A stretch of DNA of 64,000 nucleotides from Chitinophaga rupis (GTDB taxonomy: Bacteria; Bacteroidota; Bacteroidia; Chitinophagales; Chitinophagaceae), in the NCBI RefSeq assembly GCF_900109685.1, contig NZ_FOBB01000002.1, positions 1-64,000 of the forward strand. Reading direction: 5' to 3'. The notes under the pieces were generated by a model. The model was not told the origin of the DNA, did not search any database, and was given only the letters and a program-made list of their open reading frames with translations. Position numbers and translations under genes: made by a program. Within the stretch, counting starts at the first letter, position 1, and every line of letters starts with the position of its first letter. Positions 52,155 through 60,783 of the stretch are shown here, piece by piece.

Positions 52155-53426
52155 TTAAAAGGCTACACTTTTCCGGATCAGCTCCGCTATCTGCGTTCTT
52201 TGCAGGTGTTCCGCCCAGCCCAGGGGCGTACCGTCATATACTTTATCTTTTATTTCGAGGTTAGGGTGTGCGCTGAGCGCCAGCTGCGCCAGGGGTACAT
52301 CATTACGGTCAGCTGCTACATGCAGCAGCGTGGCATCCCACTCGCCGTACAGCTGGTTGTTTACGAGGGCGGGTTTTTCTTTTAACATGGCAGCAGCCAG
52401 GTCCCGTTTGCCCAGGTCCCAGGCATCTAATACGGTGCAGTTTGCGCCCTGTTCCATTAACCATTCTGCAGTAGCTATCCGTTTGGTATGTACGGCCAGC
52501 TGCATCAGCGTCATGCCGTTGTTGAGGGGCGTGTTAAGATCGCCGGTATTGAATTTTTTAACCAGCTCATTTAACGTAGGTACATCACCGTTACCTACGG
52601 CTTCTGCCAGGGCTACCTGTTGCCGCGTAGGCGGGTTGGTGCGGTAGCGCTGGTTTTGCAGCCACCAGGTATTTCCGAAGCCTATCCATTTAAAACCTAT
52701 CTGCTCATACATACGGCGCCCGGTGCCGTTTAATACGGCATAACGGTAACCCTTTTCCTTTGCATACAAGCAGGCGGCCAGCACTACGGCTTTGCCAATG
52801 CCTTTTTCCCTTGCATGCGGCACTACGCCTACACTGTAAATGCCGGCCACGCCATTGCTGCCGGTAGTAAAAAATACTTCACTGTGCGCTACTATCGCCC
52901 CATTGAGCGTAGCAATAAAACGCTGCCCAAGCTCCGGGTACTGTTGTTTAAGCTCATGGGAAAGGCTGTTGGTATTGGCATAAGGCAGGTGCTGAATATC
53001 ATGGATGGGCGTAACATTATCTGCTTTCACCTGCAAACCGGCCGGCCGCGCATGTTTCGTTTGCATGGCTTCCAGGTCAAGCGCCATCCATTGCGGGCGC
53101 CAGCCAGGCTGAAAACCGCGTGCCAGCAGCAGTACGCCCAGGTTAAGCGGCTGCGCGGGCGCCAGTGACCAGCAACCGGCGTTCTTAGGCGGCTGTGCAC
53201 GGTAGTGGTCCATCATTTCATCCAGCTGCGTACCGGCAGTGGCGGCATCCATAGCAGGGAAAAGCACCACAGAACTGTTAGCGGGCCCGGCATAGGTCCA
53301 GCTAAGACCATTATGACCGTATACTTTACCGCCCTGTGCAACGGCATTTAAGGCAAACAGTTCCCGGTGATTATTTGCCACGGCCTGCTCCAATTGGGCC
53401 GGGGTAGCGTTATTCAGCACATTCAT
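52155..53426 (-). CDS. GNAT acetyltransferase fused to ankyrin repeats
   Basis: A 423-residue two-part protein. The first part (about 1-255) ends in a GNAT domain: strand FIATLNGAIVAHSEVFFTTG, then GIYSVGVVPHAREKGIGKAV (acetyl-CoA loop R-x-x-G-x-G), VVLAACLYAKEKGYRYAVLN and RMYEQIGFKWIGFG. The second part (about 270-420) is at least three ankyrin repeats: ALAEAVGNGDVPTLNELVKK, GMTLMQLAVHTKRIATAEWL, ATLLHVAADRNDVPLAQLAL and GTPLGWAEHLQRTQIAELIR. No signal peptide. Ankyrin repeats probably bind a protein partner or substrate that the GNAT domain acetylates, but neither is known. Confidence 0.85.
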   Translation of the reverse strand: MNVLNNATPAQLEQAVANNHRELFALNAVAQGGKVYGHNGLSWTYAGPANSSVVLFPAMDAATAGTQLDEMMDHYRAQPPKNAGCWSLAPAQPLNLGVLLLARGFQPGWRPQWMALDLEAMQTKHARPAGLQVKADNVTPIHDIQHLPYANTNSLSHELKQQYPELGQRFIATLNGAIVAHSEVFFTTGSNGVAGIYSVGVVPHAREKGIGKAVVLAACLYAKEKGYRYAVLNGTGRRMYEQIGFKWIGFGNTWWLQNQRYRTNPPTRQQVALAEAVGNGDVPTLNELVKKFNTGDLNTPLNNGMTLMQLAVHTKRIATAEWLMEQGANCTVLDAWDLGKRDLAAAMLKEKPALVNNQLYGEWDATLLHVAADRNDVPLAQLALSAHPNLEIKDKVYDGTPLGWAEHLQRTQIAELIRKSVAF

Positions 53427-53523
53427 GGTTTGATGGCAGATTTATAGCAGACAGGAGAATAAGCAGTAAATAAAGATACCAAAAGTGGTTTGAGTTTTGT
53501 AAAGGTTTCTTAAACGGGTTATT

Positions 53524-54750
53524 ATGAGCGCACGACCCATAAAGAAGAAATACATCATCATTGGCAGCATCATCCTGCTGCTGATCATTTTGCGTTTATT
53601 GCTGCCTTACATTGTACTGCGGTATGCCAATAATACCCTGGCAAATATGAATGGTTATTACGGGCATGTGCAGGATATTGACATTGCCCTGTACCGCGGC
53701 GCCTATCAGCTGAATAACATTTACATTAACAAGCTGGATTCTGCTACCCGGAAACAAACTGAATTTTTCAAAGCGCAAACCATTGACCTGTCGGTAGAAT
53801 GGCGGGCCTTGTTTGAAGGATCTCTTGTGGGCGAGCTGGAGCTGTTTTCGCCCAAGCTGGTTTTTACAAAAGATAAAGCGGAAATAGGGCAGGTGGCTAA
53901 AGATACCAACGACTTCCGCAAGGTGCTGAAAGATTTTATGCCGCTGAAAGTGAACCGGTTTGAAGTGCACAACGGCAGCATTCATTATGTGGACAGCACC
54001 TCCGCACCTAAGGTGGACATTTCACTGAAGAATACTTATATACTGGCCCGGAACCTGAAGAACACTTCTGATAAAAAGGAAAAGCTGCCCTCCAGCTTAG
54101 TAGCCAGGGCAAATGCCTATGGAGGTGATCTTTCCCTGGATATGAAGCTGGATGGGTTAGCCAAAGAACCCACCTTTGACCTGACCGCGCAAATGACCAG
54201 CGCCAACCTGGTGGATCTGAATGATTTTTTTAAAGCCTATGGTAAGTTTGATGTGAGTAAAGGATCACTGGCCCTGTATTCAGAGTTTGCCGCAGATAAC
54301 GGTAATTTTAAAGGTTATGTAAAACCCATCGTCAAAGAGCTGCAGGTAAAAGGTACGGAAGACAAACACGATCCTTTTTTGCAGAAGGCCAAGGAAACCG
54401 TGATAGATGCCGCAGCGCATGTGCTGAAGAACCCGAAGAAAAAGCAGGTAGCCACTAAGGTGAATGTAGAAGGCCGCTTTCATGATTCACACACGGATAT
54501 TATGGGCGCGGTGTGGGAAGTATTGAAGAACGCTTTTATAGAAGCCCTGCTGCCCAGTGTGGATAATGAGATCGATATCAGCTCCGCATCGGAAGTGCCG
54601 CAGGATGAAAAGAAAGGCTTCTTTAAAAGGCTCTTTGGCGGTAAGGATGATGATAAGAAAAAAGAGGCGCAGGAAAAGGAAATAAAAGAGAAAGAAGAAA
54701 AGCGGAAGAAGGAGGGGCTGGAAAGGTTTAAAACGGCTAATGAGCACTAA
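53524..54750 (+). CDS. DUF748-like membrane-anchored protein
   Basis: A 408-residue protein with one N-terminal membrane helix (YIIIGSIILLLIILRLLLPY, about 10-30) after a basic start, so most of the chain lies in the periplasm. The following regions (DIALYRGAYQLNNIYINKLD, IDLSVEWRALFEGSLVGELE and PKLVFTKDKAEI) match the DUF748/AsmA-like beta-strand architecture of envelope proteins. The last 60 residues are an extreme run of Lys, Glu and Asp (from KKGFFKRLFGGKDDDKKKEA on), which is probably disordered. An AsmA-like lipid-transfer or assembly role is possible. Confidence 0.72.
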   Translation: MSARPIKKKYIIIGSIILLLIILRLLLPYIVLRYANNTLANMNGYYGHVQDIDIALYRGAYQLNNIYINKLDSATRKQTEFFKAQTIDLSVEWRALFEGSLVGELELFSPKLVFTKDKAEIGQVAKDTNDFRKVLKDFMPLKVNRFEVHNGSIHYVDSTSAPKVDISLKNTYILARNLKNTSDKKEKLPSSLVARANAYGGDLSLDMKLDGLAKEPTFDLTAQMTSANLVDLNDFFKAYGKFDVSKGSLALYSEFAADNGNFKGYVKPIVKELQVKGTEDKHDPFLQKAKETVIDAAAHVLKNPKKKQVATKVNVEGRFHDSHTDIMGAVWEVLKNAFIEALLPSVDNEIDISSASEVPQDEKKGFFKRLFGGKDDDKKKEAQEKEIKEKEEKRKKEGLERFKTANEH

Positions 54751-54891
54751 CAGGGTTGCTGTGTATAAAGCATCCTGTACCAGGTTATTGATCAGTTAAA
54801 TAACGACGGCTTAAAATGTACAAAAAAGCGGTATCCAAAATCTCTACAGAATCATTTGAGATATTTAGCTGTATTCTCCCGGGTTGGTATC

Positions 54892-55491
54892 ATGGACTAT
54901 AATGAAGCTGAATCTCATATCGGACAGTATGTGACCGGTTTTTTTGAATTTCATGCTAAGGAACAGTTTCCTTATCATAACCTGCTGCATACTCAAAGCG
55001 TTGTGCAGCATGCGGTGGAAATAGCCCAGTCCTATGCCCTGGGTGAAGAGGAGCTGTTTATTATAAGAACAGCGGCCTGGTTCCATGATATAGGCCACCT
55101 TACGGGCGGCATACAGGACCACGAGGTCAGGGGAGTGCAGCTGATGCAGGACTACTTTCAGCAGCACCACCTGCCGGGTGCATCTATTCCGTTTATAGCC
55201 GGTTGTATTTTGGCTACCCGTTTTCCATCTCATCCCTGCAATTTTCTGGAATCTGTTATTTGCGATGCGGATACCTACCACCTGGGCACACCGGTGTTCC
55301 AGAAAACAGATGCGCTGGTAAGAAAAGAAATGGAGCTGCGCACCGGCAGGAAGTTCCCATACTGGTACCAAAGCACCTTACGCTTTTTACAGGCGCATAC
55401 TTTTTATACAGATTATTGCCGGAACCTGTTGAATGCAGGCAAGCAGGAAAACATTTACTGGCTGCAGTCGCTGGCAAAACAGGAGGGATGA
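54892..55491 (+). CDS. HD-domain phosphohydrolase
   Basis: A 199-residue metal-dependent hydrolase. The HD motif is AAWFHDIGHL (H65, D66), preceded by a histidine in NLLHTQSVVQHAVEI and followed by a downstream acid in ESVICDADTYHLGT. This is the usual HD phosphohydrolase set for nucleotide or cyclic-nucleotide hydrolysis; no second domain points to a substrate. ATG 54892 is chosen over a TTG 12 codons upstream. It converges with the UmuD-like gene, 3 bp from its stop. Confidence 0.85.
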   Translation: MDYNEAESHIGQYVTGFFEFHAKEQFPYHNLLHTQSVVQHAVEIAQSYALGEEELFIIRTAAWFHDIGHLTGGIQDHEVRGVQLMQDYFQQHHLPGASIPFIAGCILATRFPSHPCNFLESVICDADTYHLGTPVFQKTDALVRKEMELRTGRKFPYWYQSTLRFLQAHTFYTDYCRNLLNAGKQENIYWLQSLAKQEG

Positions 55492-55494
55492 CGG

Positions 55495-55914
55495 TTATTT
55501 CCGCAGATCCACTATTACATGTGTTATGACCCCTAACACCCGGAAATCCATTTCCTCTGTGATGATCACCGGTTTATAAAAAGCATTTTCGGGGTGCAGC
55601 ACCCAGTTGCGTCCCGCTTTTACCAGCCGTTTTACGGTTAGCTCATTATCCAGCATAGCTACTACAATGGAGCCGGACGCAGGTTTTGCGATACGGTCTA
55701 CCACGGCCCAGCTGCCATGCGGCATGTTGGCGTCCTGCATGCTGTCACCTTTGATCTGCAGCATACTGCTGTTGCCGGGGTGGGGTTGCAGCATTTGTCC
55801 AAGATCCAGCAGGTTTTCGGTATCGTTGGAGGCCGGCTCGCGGTATGCGGCATTTGTATCAATGAATGGGATCATCAGGCTGGCGGGCGCCAGCATTCCT
55901 ATCGTCTCTTTCAT
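55495..55914 (-). CDS. UmuD-like S24 peptidase (no UmuC nearby)
   Basis: A 139-residue protein, the same length as E. coli UmuD, and alignable by eye along most of it. Catalytic dyad: S58 in QIKGDSMQDA and K95 in DNELTVKRL. UmuD is self-cleaved after RecA activation and then works with the UmuC polymerase. Here the residues aligned with the Cys-Gly cleavage site are Ala-Ala (in DTNAAYREP), and the usual GD after the Ser is replaced by HGS. No umuC follows. It may be a divergent or non-cleaving member. ATG 55914 is used; a TTG three codons upstream also exists. Confidence 0.8.
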   Translation of the reverse strand: MKETIGMLAPASLMIPFIDTNAAYREPASNDTENLLDLGQMLQPHPGNSSMLQIKGDSMQDANMPHGSWAVVDRIAKPASGSIVVAMLDNELTVKRLVKAGRNWVLHPENAFYKPVIITEEMDFRVLGVITHVIVDLRK

Positions 55915-55932
55915 AATCACCAATAATTTTAG

Positions 55933-55963
55933 TAAAAATATGCTAAAAATATTAGTATTACAA
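55933..55963 (-). promoter_or_regulatory. Promoter candidate for the UmuD-like gene with overlapping repeats
   Basis: On the minus strand: TTG (55963-55961), 20 nt, TATTTTTA (55940-55933), one base off TAnnTTTG. The spacer contains CTAA-N5-TTAG (55943-55955), and TAAAAATA occurs twice 11 bp apart (55933 and 55944). Regulation by a repressor such as LexA is possible but not shown. Confidence 0.35.
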
Positions 55964-55987
55964 TCGGATTAACAATTTGAAAACAAT

Positions 55988-56752
55988 TTACCGGGCTGTA
56001 TAAGTAACCACCGGAAAACGGACCGCACTGGCTGCAAACAGATCAGCCTGTGATTTGCCGTTAAGCGTGATCTGCAGGTTTTCTGTAGGCCCGTAACCTA
56101 CTTCAGTGATGGAATCATCTGACAGCTTTGGAAATACGGTATCACAAAAATCATCCAGGGGCGCACCATGGCCAGCGCCGGCAAGAGTGGTTTGTACTGC
56201 AGGCGGTATCAGCTCTGCTACCCGGCAGGTGGTGCCGGCCAGTGCGTGCCGCAAAGTAATAGTGTAATGATGTAAAGCTGCTTTACAGGCGCTGTATACC
56301 GGTGCAAACGCCTGTGGAATATACGCGCCGCCGGAAGTTACGTTTACCAGCAGGGAAGGCTGGCTGTGCGCCAGTATGATGGGTAACAGTAAATGATTGA
56401 GGTGTACAGGGGCAGAGAACAATATATCAATTTCGGCCTGCCTTTCTGCCCAGGGCGAATGATCTGTTGCCAGCGCAATACGGCGCTGTATGCCGGCATT
56501 GTTAACCAGGATATTCAGCTCCGGCATAACGGCCTGTATGTGCCGGGACAGGGCTTCGCGTTGCGCCGGCTGGCCAATATCATTTACACAGGTTTGTAAT
56601 CCGGGGTAGGCTTGCGCTGCTTTTTCCACCTTTTCCGCGCTTCTGCCAGTGATCAGTACCTTACTGCCTGCAGCCAGGAAACGGGCGGCTAATCCAAGCC
56701 CAATACCTTCGCTGCCGCCGGTGATCAATACATGTGCTTTCGTGAGGTCCAT
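55988..56752 (-). CDS. Short-chain dehydrogenase/reductase
   Basis: A 254-residue classical SDR. NAD(P)-binding motif TGGSEGIGLGLAARF, then LNILVNNAGIQRR, catalytic Ser in VNVTSGGAYIPQ and Tyr-x-x-x-Lys in VYSACKAALHHY. The GRSAEK after strand 2 suggests NADP use, although this is not decisive. The C-terminal region with ELIPPAVQTTL resembles the DltE-like short-chain dehydrogenase branch. Substrate unknown. It is transcribed in the same direction as hemN, 71 bp after it, and might be read through. Confidence 0.87.
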   Translation of the reverse strand: MDLTKAHVLITGGSEGIGLGLAARFLAAGSKVLITGRSAEKVEKAAQAYPGLQTCVNDIGQPAQREALSRHIQAVMPELNILVNNAGIQRRIALATDHSPWAERQAEIDILFSAPVHLNHLLLPIILAHSQPSLLVNVTSGGAYIPQAFAPVYSACKAALHHYTITLRHALAGTTCRVAELIPPAVQTTLAGAGHGAPLDDFCDTVFPKLSDDSITEVGYGPTENLQITLNGKSQADLFAASAVRFPVVTYTAR

Positions 56753-56823
56753 ACGCTTTACATTTGGTTGTTGTAAAGTTAGGAAGCCTGTAAGCGCTAA
56801 AATGGTGCTAATTTCAGTACCCG

Positions 56824-58182
56824 TTAAATAGCCTGGCTAAACAGCTGCGTGGCCGGCAGCTTACGCCACAGGCGTGCGTCAAAGGCCATACAAATATTTC
56901 GGATAAAGGGCTTGCCTTTTGGAGTAACCAGCACCTTCCCGGGTAATATCTCTACCAGCCCATCCTTTTCCAGCTCCTGCAGCCGTTCCAGGCTTTCAAT
57001 AATAGCATCGCTCTGCGGGTCTGATTTGCTGCGGGCGGTTTCAAAGCGGCACATCAGCGCCTGGATATGGCGGCGCAGTAACAGGTCTTCCTCATCCAGC
57101 AGATGCCCGCGTACTACCGGCCATTGCCCTTTACCTACTAATTGCTGGTAGGTAGCTATATGTTTTTCGTTCTGCGCATAGGCGTACCAGCCATCGCCAA
57201 TGGAGCTGGCGCCCAGCCCTACCAGCAGGGAAGTATGGGTAACGGTATAGCCCATAAAGTTGCGGTGCAGCTGTCCTTTTTTATAAGCCTGGTGTAAATC
57301 ATCATCCTCCAATGCAAAATGATCCATGCCTATTTCCGTATAACCGTAACCGGTAAACAGCTTTTTACCCAGCTCGTATAAACCCTGTTTGGTTTTTTCA
57401 TCCGGCAGGTCGGCGGTGGTGAACAGGCGCTGGCCCACGCCTTTTACCCAGGGCACATGTGCATAGCTGTAAAAGGAGATACGGCCGGGGCGCAGCTGCA
57501 TTACCTGGCGGATGGTGTTTTCCAGGCCGGCAGCGGTTTGCAGGGGTAACCCGTATATCAGGTCAAAGTTAATAGAGGTGTAACCTATCAGCCGGGCCTG
57601 TTCCACCACTGTGGCCACGGTTTCATAAGGCTGTATGCGGTGAATGATCTCTTGCACGCGGGGATCCAGGTCCTGGATGCCCAGGCTCATACGGCGGAAA
57701 CCCAGGTCGTACAATGTTTGCATATGCGCGGCTGTGGTGTTGTTGGGGTGGCCTTCAAAGCTCAAAGATGCATCGGGCAGCAGTGTGGCGCTTTTGTAAA
57801 TGCTTTCCAGCAGGAACCGTAATTGCTGCGGGTGAAAGAAGGTAGGGGTGCCGCCGCCTAAATGTATTTCCCGGATGCGGGGTTTTTGCCCAAACAGCTG
57901 CAGGTACAATTGCCATTCCTGTAACAGGGCTTTTATGTAAGGCGCTTCTACCGCATGGTTTATGGTAATGTGTTTATTACAGCCGCAATAAGTGCACAGG
58001 CTTTCGCAAAAAGGCAGGTGTATATACAGGCTAATACCGTCTTTGCCGTTGGTGGCCTGGAAAGCTTTTTTTAACAGCTGCTGCCATTGGGTAAGGTCAA
58101 AGCTGCCGGTGTCCCAATAAGGTACGGTGGGGTAGCTGGTATAACGCGGCGCAGCCACATTGTATTTGCGAAGCAGGTTCAT
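56824..58182 (-). CDS. hemN: Oxygen-independent coproporphyrinogen III oxidase
   Basis: A 452-residue radical-SAM enzyme of haem biosynthesis that decarboxylates coproporphyrinogen III without oxygen. The cluster ligands are C59, C63 and C66 in HLPFCESLCTYCGCN, with C68 beyond. SAM motifs include IREIHLGGGTPTFF and the family region RMSLGIQDLDPRVQEI. The C-terminal HemN domain (about 350-450) is present, separating it from HemW. Its place at the end of the cbb3 operon fits a need for haem b and c under low oxygen. It lies 3 nt after the SafE-like gene. Confidence 0.93.
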   Translation of the reverse strand: MNLLRKYNVAAPRYTSYPTVPYWDTGSFDLTQWQQLLKKAFQATNGKDGISLYIHLPFCESLCTYCGCNKHITINHAVEAPYIKALLQEWQLYLQLFGQKPRIREIHLGGGTPTFFHPQQLRFLLESIYKSATLLPDASLSFEGHPNNTTAAHMQTLYDLGFRRMSLGIQDLDPRVQEIIHRIQPYETVATVVEQARLIGYTSINFDLIYGLPLQTAAGLENTIRQVMQLRPGRISFYSYAHVPWVKGVGQRLFTTADLPDEKTKQGLYELGKKLFTGYGYTEIGMDHFALEDDDLHQAYKKGQLHRNFMGYTVTHTSLLVGLGASSIGDGWYAYAQNEKHIATYQQLVGKGQWPVVRGHLLDEEDLLLRRHIQALMCRFETARSKSDPQSDAIIESLERLQELEKDGLVEILPGKVLVTPKGKPFIRNICMAFDARLWRKLPATQLFSQAI

Positions 58183-58185
58183 ATA

Positions 58186-58899
58186 TCACGGTTTATGACA
58201 TTCAATAATGTTGTGTGTATGCGCGTGCATGGCAGGGCTCAGGTAGGGAATGCCCAGGTTTAGCCCCCGCACAATTAACAGGCCTGCCATAATAACCATT
58301 ACCAGCGGTATCATTTGCCTAACGCGGTTGCGTACACGTAAACTCAGCAAATGGCTGCACCAGGCCACGGTGGTCATAGCCGGTAAGGTGCCTGCGCCAA
58401 AAGCTGCCATGAACAAGGCACCCTGGTAAATATGGGCCGTGGCTATGGCGCCGGTAATACCCAGGTACACCAGCCCGCAGGGCAGCAAGCCGTTAAAAAA
58501 GCCAATGGCATAAAGGGTGCGGAACTGCTGCCGGCGCAATAAATTGCCTAATATTTTTTGTAAGCCTTTGGTAAGCACACCCAGGTCGGCAAAGAAAGCG
58601 GACCTGCGTTTGGTAATGTATTGCAGCCCTGCTATTACCAGCAATAAGTAACCCAGGGCAATGGATAGCCATTGCTGTAAGCCACCCAGGTAAAACTGTC
58701 TGCCTAGCCAGCCGAATAATAAGCCCAGTAAGGCATAGGCGCTCATGCGGCCCAGGTTGTACAACAGGATGCCCGCCATTTTTTTATACCCGCTTAAATG
58801 CTGTACCGGCAGCGTTAATGCAATAGGCCCGCACATGCCTACGCAGTGAAAGCTGCCTACAAAACCCAGCGAAAGTGCGGATAATAAAAGGAGTAGCAT
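58186..58899 (-). CDS. SafE/TauE-like membrane protein of the cbb3 cluster
   Basis: A 237-residue polytopic membrane protein of the sulphite-exporter TauE/SafE superfamily form found next to cbb3 genes. About six hydrophobic helices; the first carries SLGFVGSFHCVGMCGPIALT, with Cys/His residues at its end that suit metal handling. GFFNGLLPCGLVYLGITGAI is the repeated half. Relatives of this kind are linked with copper supply and cytochrome oxidase assembly; that link is inferred from context. ATG 58899 lies 2 nt after the ccoH stop, replacing a longer frame that overlaps ccoH. Confidence 0.85.
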   Translation of the reverse strand: MLLLLLSALSLGFVGSFHCVGMCGPIALTLPVQHLSGYKKMAGILLYNLGRMSAYALLGLLFGWLGRQFYLGGLQQWLSIALGYLLLVIAGLQYITKRRSAFFADLGVLTKGLQKILGNLLRRQQFRTLYAIGFFNGLLPCGLVYLGITGAIATAHIYQGALFMAAFGAGTLPAMTTVAWCSHLLSLRVRNRVRQMIPLVMVIMAGLLIVRGLNLGIPYLSPAMHAHTHNIIECHKP

Positions 58900-58901
58900 G
58901 A

Positions 58902-59348
58902 TCAGTGTATATATAAAGCAGTTTCCTGGAAATAAGGTGTACTGTTCAGGGTCCACTGTATTTTTACGCGGTAGCTGCCGGGTATAAATTTTTGCTTGCC
59001 TACCGGCATGCGGCCCTGCTCATCCAACGTCAAAGGCAGGCTAAAGTCCTTTTGCGCATCAGAAGGGCGGTAAAACAATACCTGCCCCTGCACATTTTGC
59101 CCCTGCAGCTCTGCCGGGAAGGTGAGCAGCACCTGGTCCGTTGCCTGGATAATGCTAACAGGTGCGGATAGGGCGGCCGTATTTTTCCTCCCGTCTATTA
59201 CCTGCTGATATTTTAATTCAGCGCCGTAATAATCGGTGGTAACCATATCTATTTTAGTACCGATGCTTTTTACCACCAGCGTTATAATGCCGGCTGCAAA
59301 AAGCAGGAATACCAGTATGATCTTATGTCCCCAGTGAATGGTTTTCAT
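58902..59348 (-). CDS. ccoH: cbb3 oxidase assembly protein CcoH/FixH
   Basis: A 148-residue protein with one N-terminal membrane helix (HKIILVFLLFAAGIITLVVK) and a small periplasmic beta-domain with segments YGAELKYQQVIDGRKNTAAL, PDAQKDFSLPLTLDEQGRMP and GSYRVKIQWTLNSTPY. FixH/CcoH is needed for stable assembly of cbb3 oxidase. It is 5 bp after ccoG. Sequence identity among FixH proteins is low, so the call rests on length, topology and position. Confidence 0.88.
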   Translation of the reverse strand: MKTIHWGHKIILVFLLFAAGIITLVVKSIGTKIDMVTTDYYGAELKYQQVIDGRKNTAALSAPVSIIQATDQVLLTFPAELQGQNVQGQVLFYRPSDAQKDFSLPLTLDEQGRMPVGKQKFIPGSYRVKIQWTLNSTPYFQETALYIH

Positions 59349-59353
59349 AATAG

Positions 59354-60778
59354 CTAATTTTTAACATGAATGGGTCCTAAAAAAGTGGTTTTTAATGCAA
59401 CGGTATTTTTACTGCCTGCATATAAATTGATGTGCAGGGTAGATTTACGTTTGGTAATGGCGCTGCGTGGCAATACAATGAAAAAAGTGCCTTCGCCCTG
59501 CTCGCCTGGTTTAATGTTGATCTGCGGCTGGCCTATCATAATGATCTGCCCGGGCAGGTCGTTTAATACCAGGTGCAGCTGCATGGGTTCCGGGGTTTTA
59601 TTCATCAGCTTAATACGGTATAAATTGCTGATGCTGTCTGTACCCCGCTCCTGGTAAAGCATACCGGCTGTACGAATAATGGTGCCGCTTACCGGCGCAC
59701 GGCTTGCCAGCAGGTAGCTGATGCCGCCCAGTATCAGCAGCAGCACTATGCTGTAAACTCTTAAACGTCCCGTAAAACGTAAGGGCTGCTTTTGGGCAAT
59801 GCCATTCTCTGAAGCATAACGGATCAGGCCTTCGGCCAGGTTCACCTTTTGCATCATGAAGTTGCAGGCATCTATACAGGCAGTGCAGTTCACACATTCC
59901 AGCTGGGTGCCGTTACGTATATCTATCCCCGTAGGGCATACCTTTACGCATTGCATACAATCAATACAATCGCCGGTAGTGCGGGTTTCGTTCTTTTTGA
60001 ATTTGCTGCGCGGCTCGCCTCTTTCATAATCATAGGCTACCACTACAGAGTTCTTATCCAGCAAAACCCCTTGCAGGCGGCCGTAAGGACATACGGTAGT
60101 GCATACCTGCTCTCTGAAAAAAGCAAATACGCCGTAGAACACAGCGGAAAAAGCCAGCATGGCAATGAAACCGCCCACATGCGCTTCAAAAGGACCACTG
60201 ATAATGCGCCCTAATTCATGTACATCTATAATGTAAGAGAGGAACAGGTTGGCTATGAGTACAGATAAAGCAAAGAAGATAACATGCTTCAATGTTTTCT
60301 TACGGATCTTATCGCTTGTCCAGGGACCTTTATCCAGCAGGCGGCGTGCAGGCGCATCGCCCTCGATCCAGTATTCAATACGCCGGAACACCATTTCCAT
60401 AAAAATGGTTTGCGGGCAGGCCCACCCGCAGAACAAGCGGCCAAAGGCCATAGTAAAGAGTGTAACAAACAGGATGAAGGCAAGCATAATTAAGCTGAAA
60501 AGGAAAAAATCCTGCGGCCAGAAAGAGGTGCCGAACAAAATGAACTGCCCCTCCACTACATTGAACAGGAACAGGGGCCTGCCGTTTATTTGTATGAACG
60601 GCAGGCTGAAGAACAGTGCGAAATAAACATAGCTCAGATAACTTCTGTATCGATACCACTTTCCTTTTGGCTGCTGCGCATATATCCAGTTGCGCTTGCC
60701 TTGTTCATTAACAGTGGCTATATGATCCCTGAATGATTCTTCCTGAATAGTTCCATGTATGCTTCCTTCATCTTTCAT
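59354..60778 (-). CDS. ccoG: cbb3 oxidase accessory protein CcoG (FixG)
   Basis: A 474-residue membrane protein with two 4Fe-4S ferredoxin motifs. Membrane helices lie in the first half and near residue 340. The cluster segments are DCIDCMQCVKVCPTGIDIR and LECVNCTACIDACNFMM. A C-terminal Ig-like periplasmic domain (about 365-474) completes the FixG fold. A conserved GWACPQTIFMEMVFRRIEYW segment precedes the helices. CcoG is thought to reduce copper for cbb3 assembly. It is 5 bp after ccoP and 5 bp before ccoH. Confidence 0.93.
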   Translation of the reverse strand: MKDEGSIHGTIQEESFRDHIATVNEQGKRNWIYAQQPKGKWYRYRSYLSYVYFALFFSLPFIQINGRPLFLFNVVEGQFILFGTSFWPQDFFLFSLIMLAFILFVTLFTMAFGRLFCGWACPQTIFMEMVFRRIEYWIEGDAPARRLLDKGPWTSDKIRKKTLKHVIFFALSVLIANLFLSYIIDVHELGRIISGPFEAHVGGFIAMLAFSAVFYGVFAFFREQVCTTVCPYGRLQGVLLDKNSVVVAYDYERGEPRSKFKKNETRTTGDCIDCMQCVKVCPTGIDIRNGTQLECVNCTACIDACNFMMQKVNLAEGLIRYASENGIAQKQPLRFTGRLRVYSIVLLLILGGISYLLASRAPVSGTIIRTAGMLYQERGTDSISNLYRIKLMNKTPEPMQLHLVLNDLPGQIIMIGQPQINIKPGEQGEGTFFIVLPRSAITKRKSTLHINLYAGSKNTVALKTTFLGPIHVKN

Positions 60779-60783
60779 AAAAC

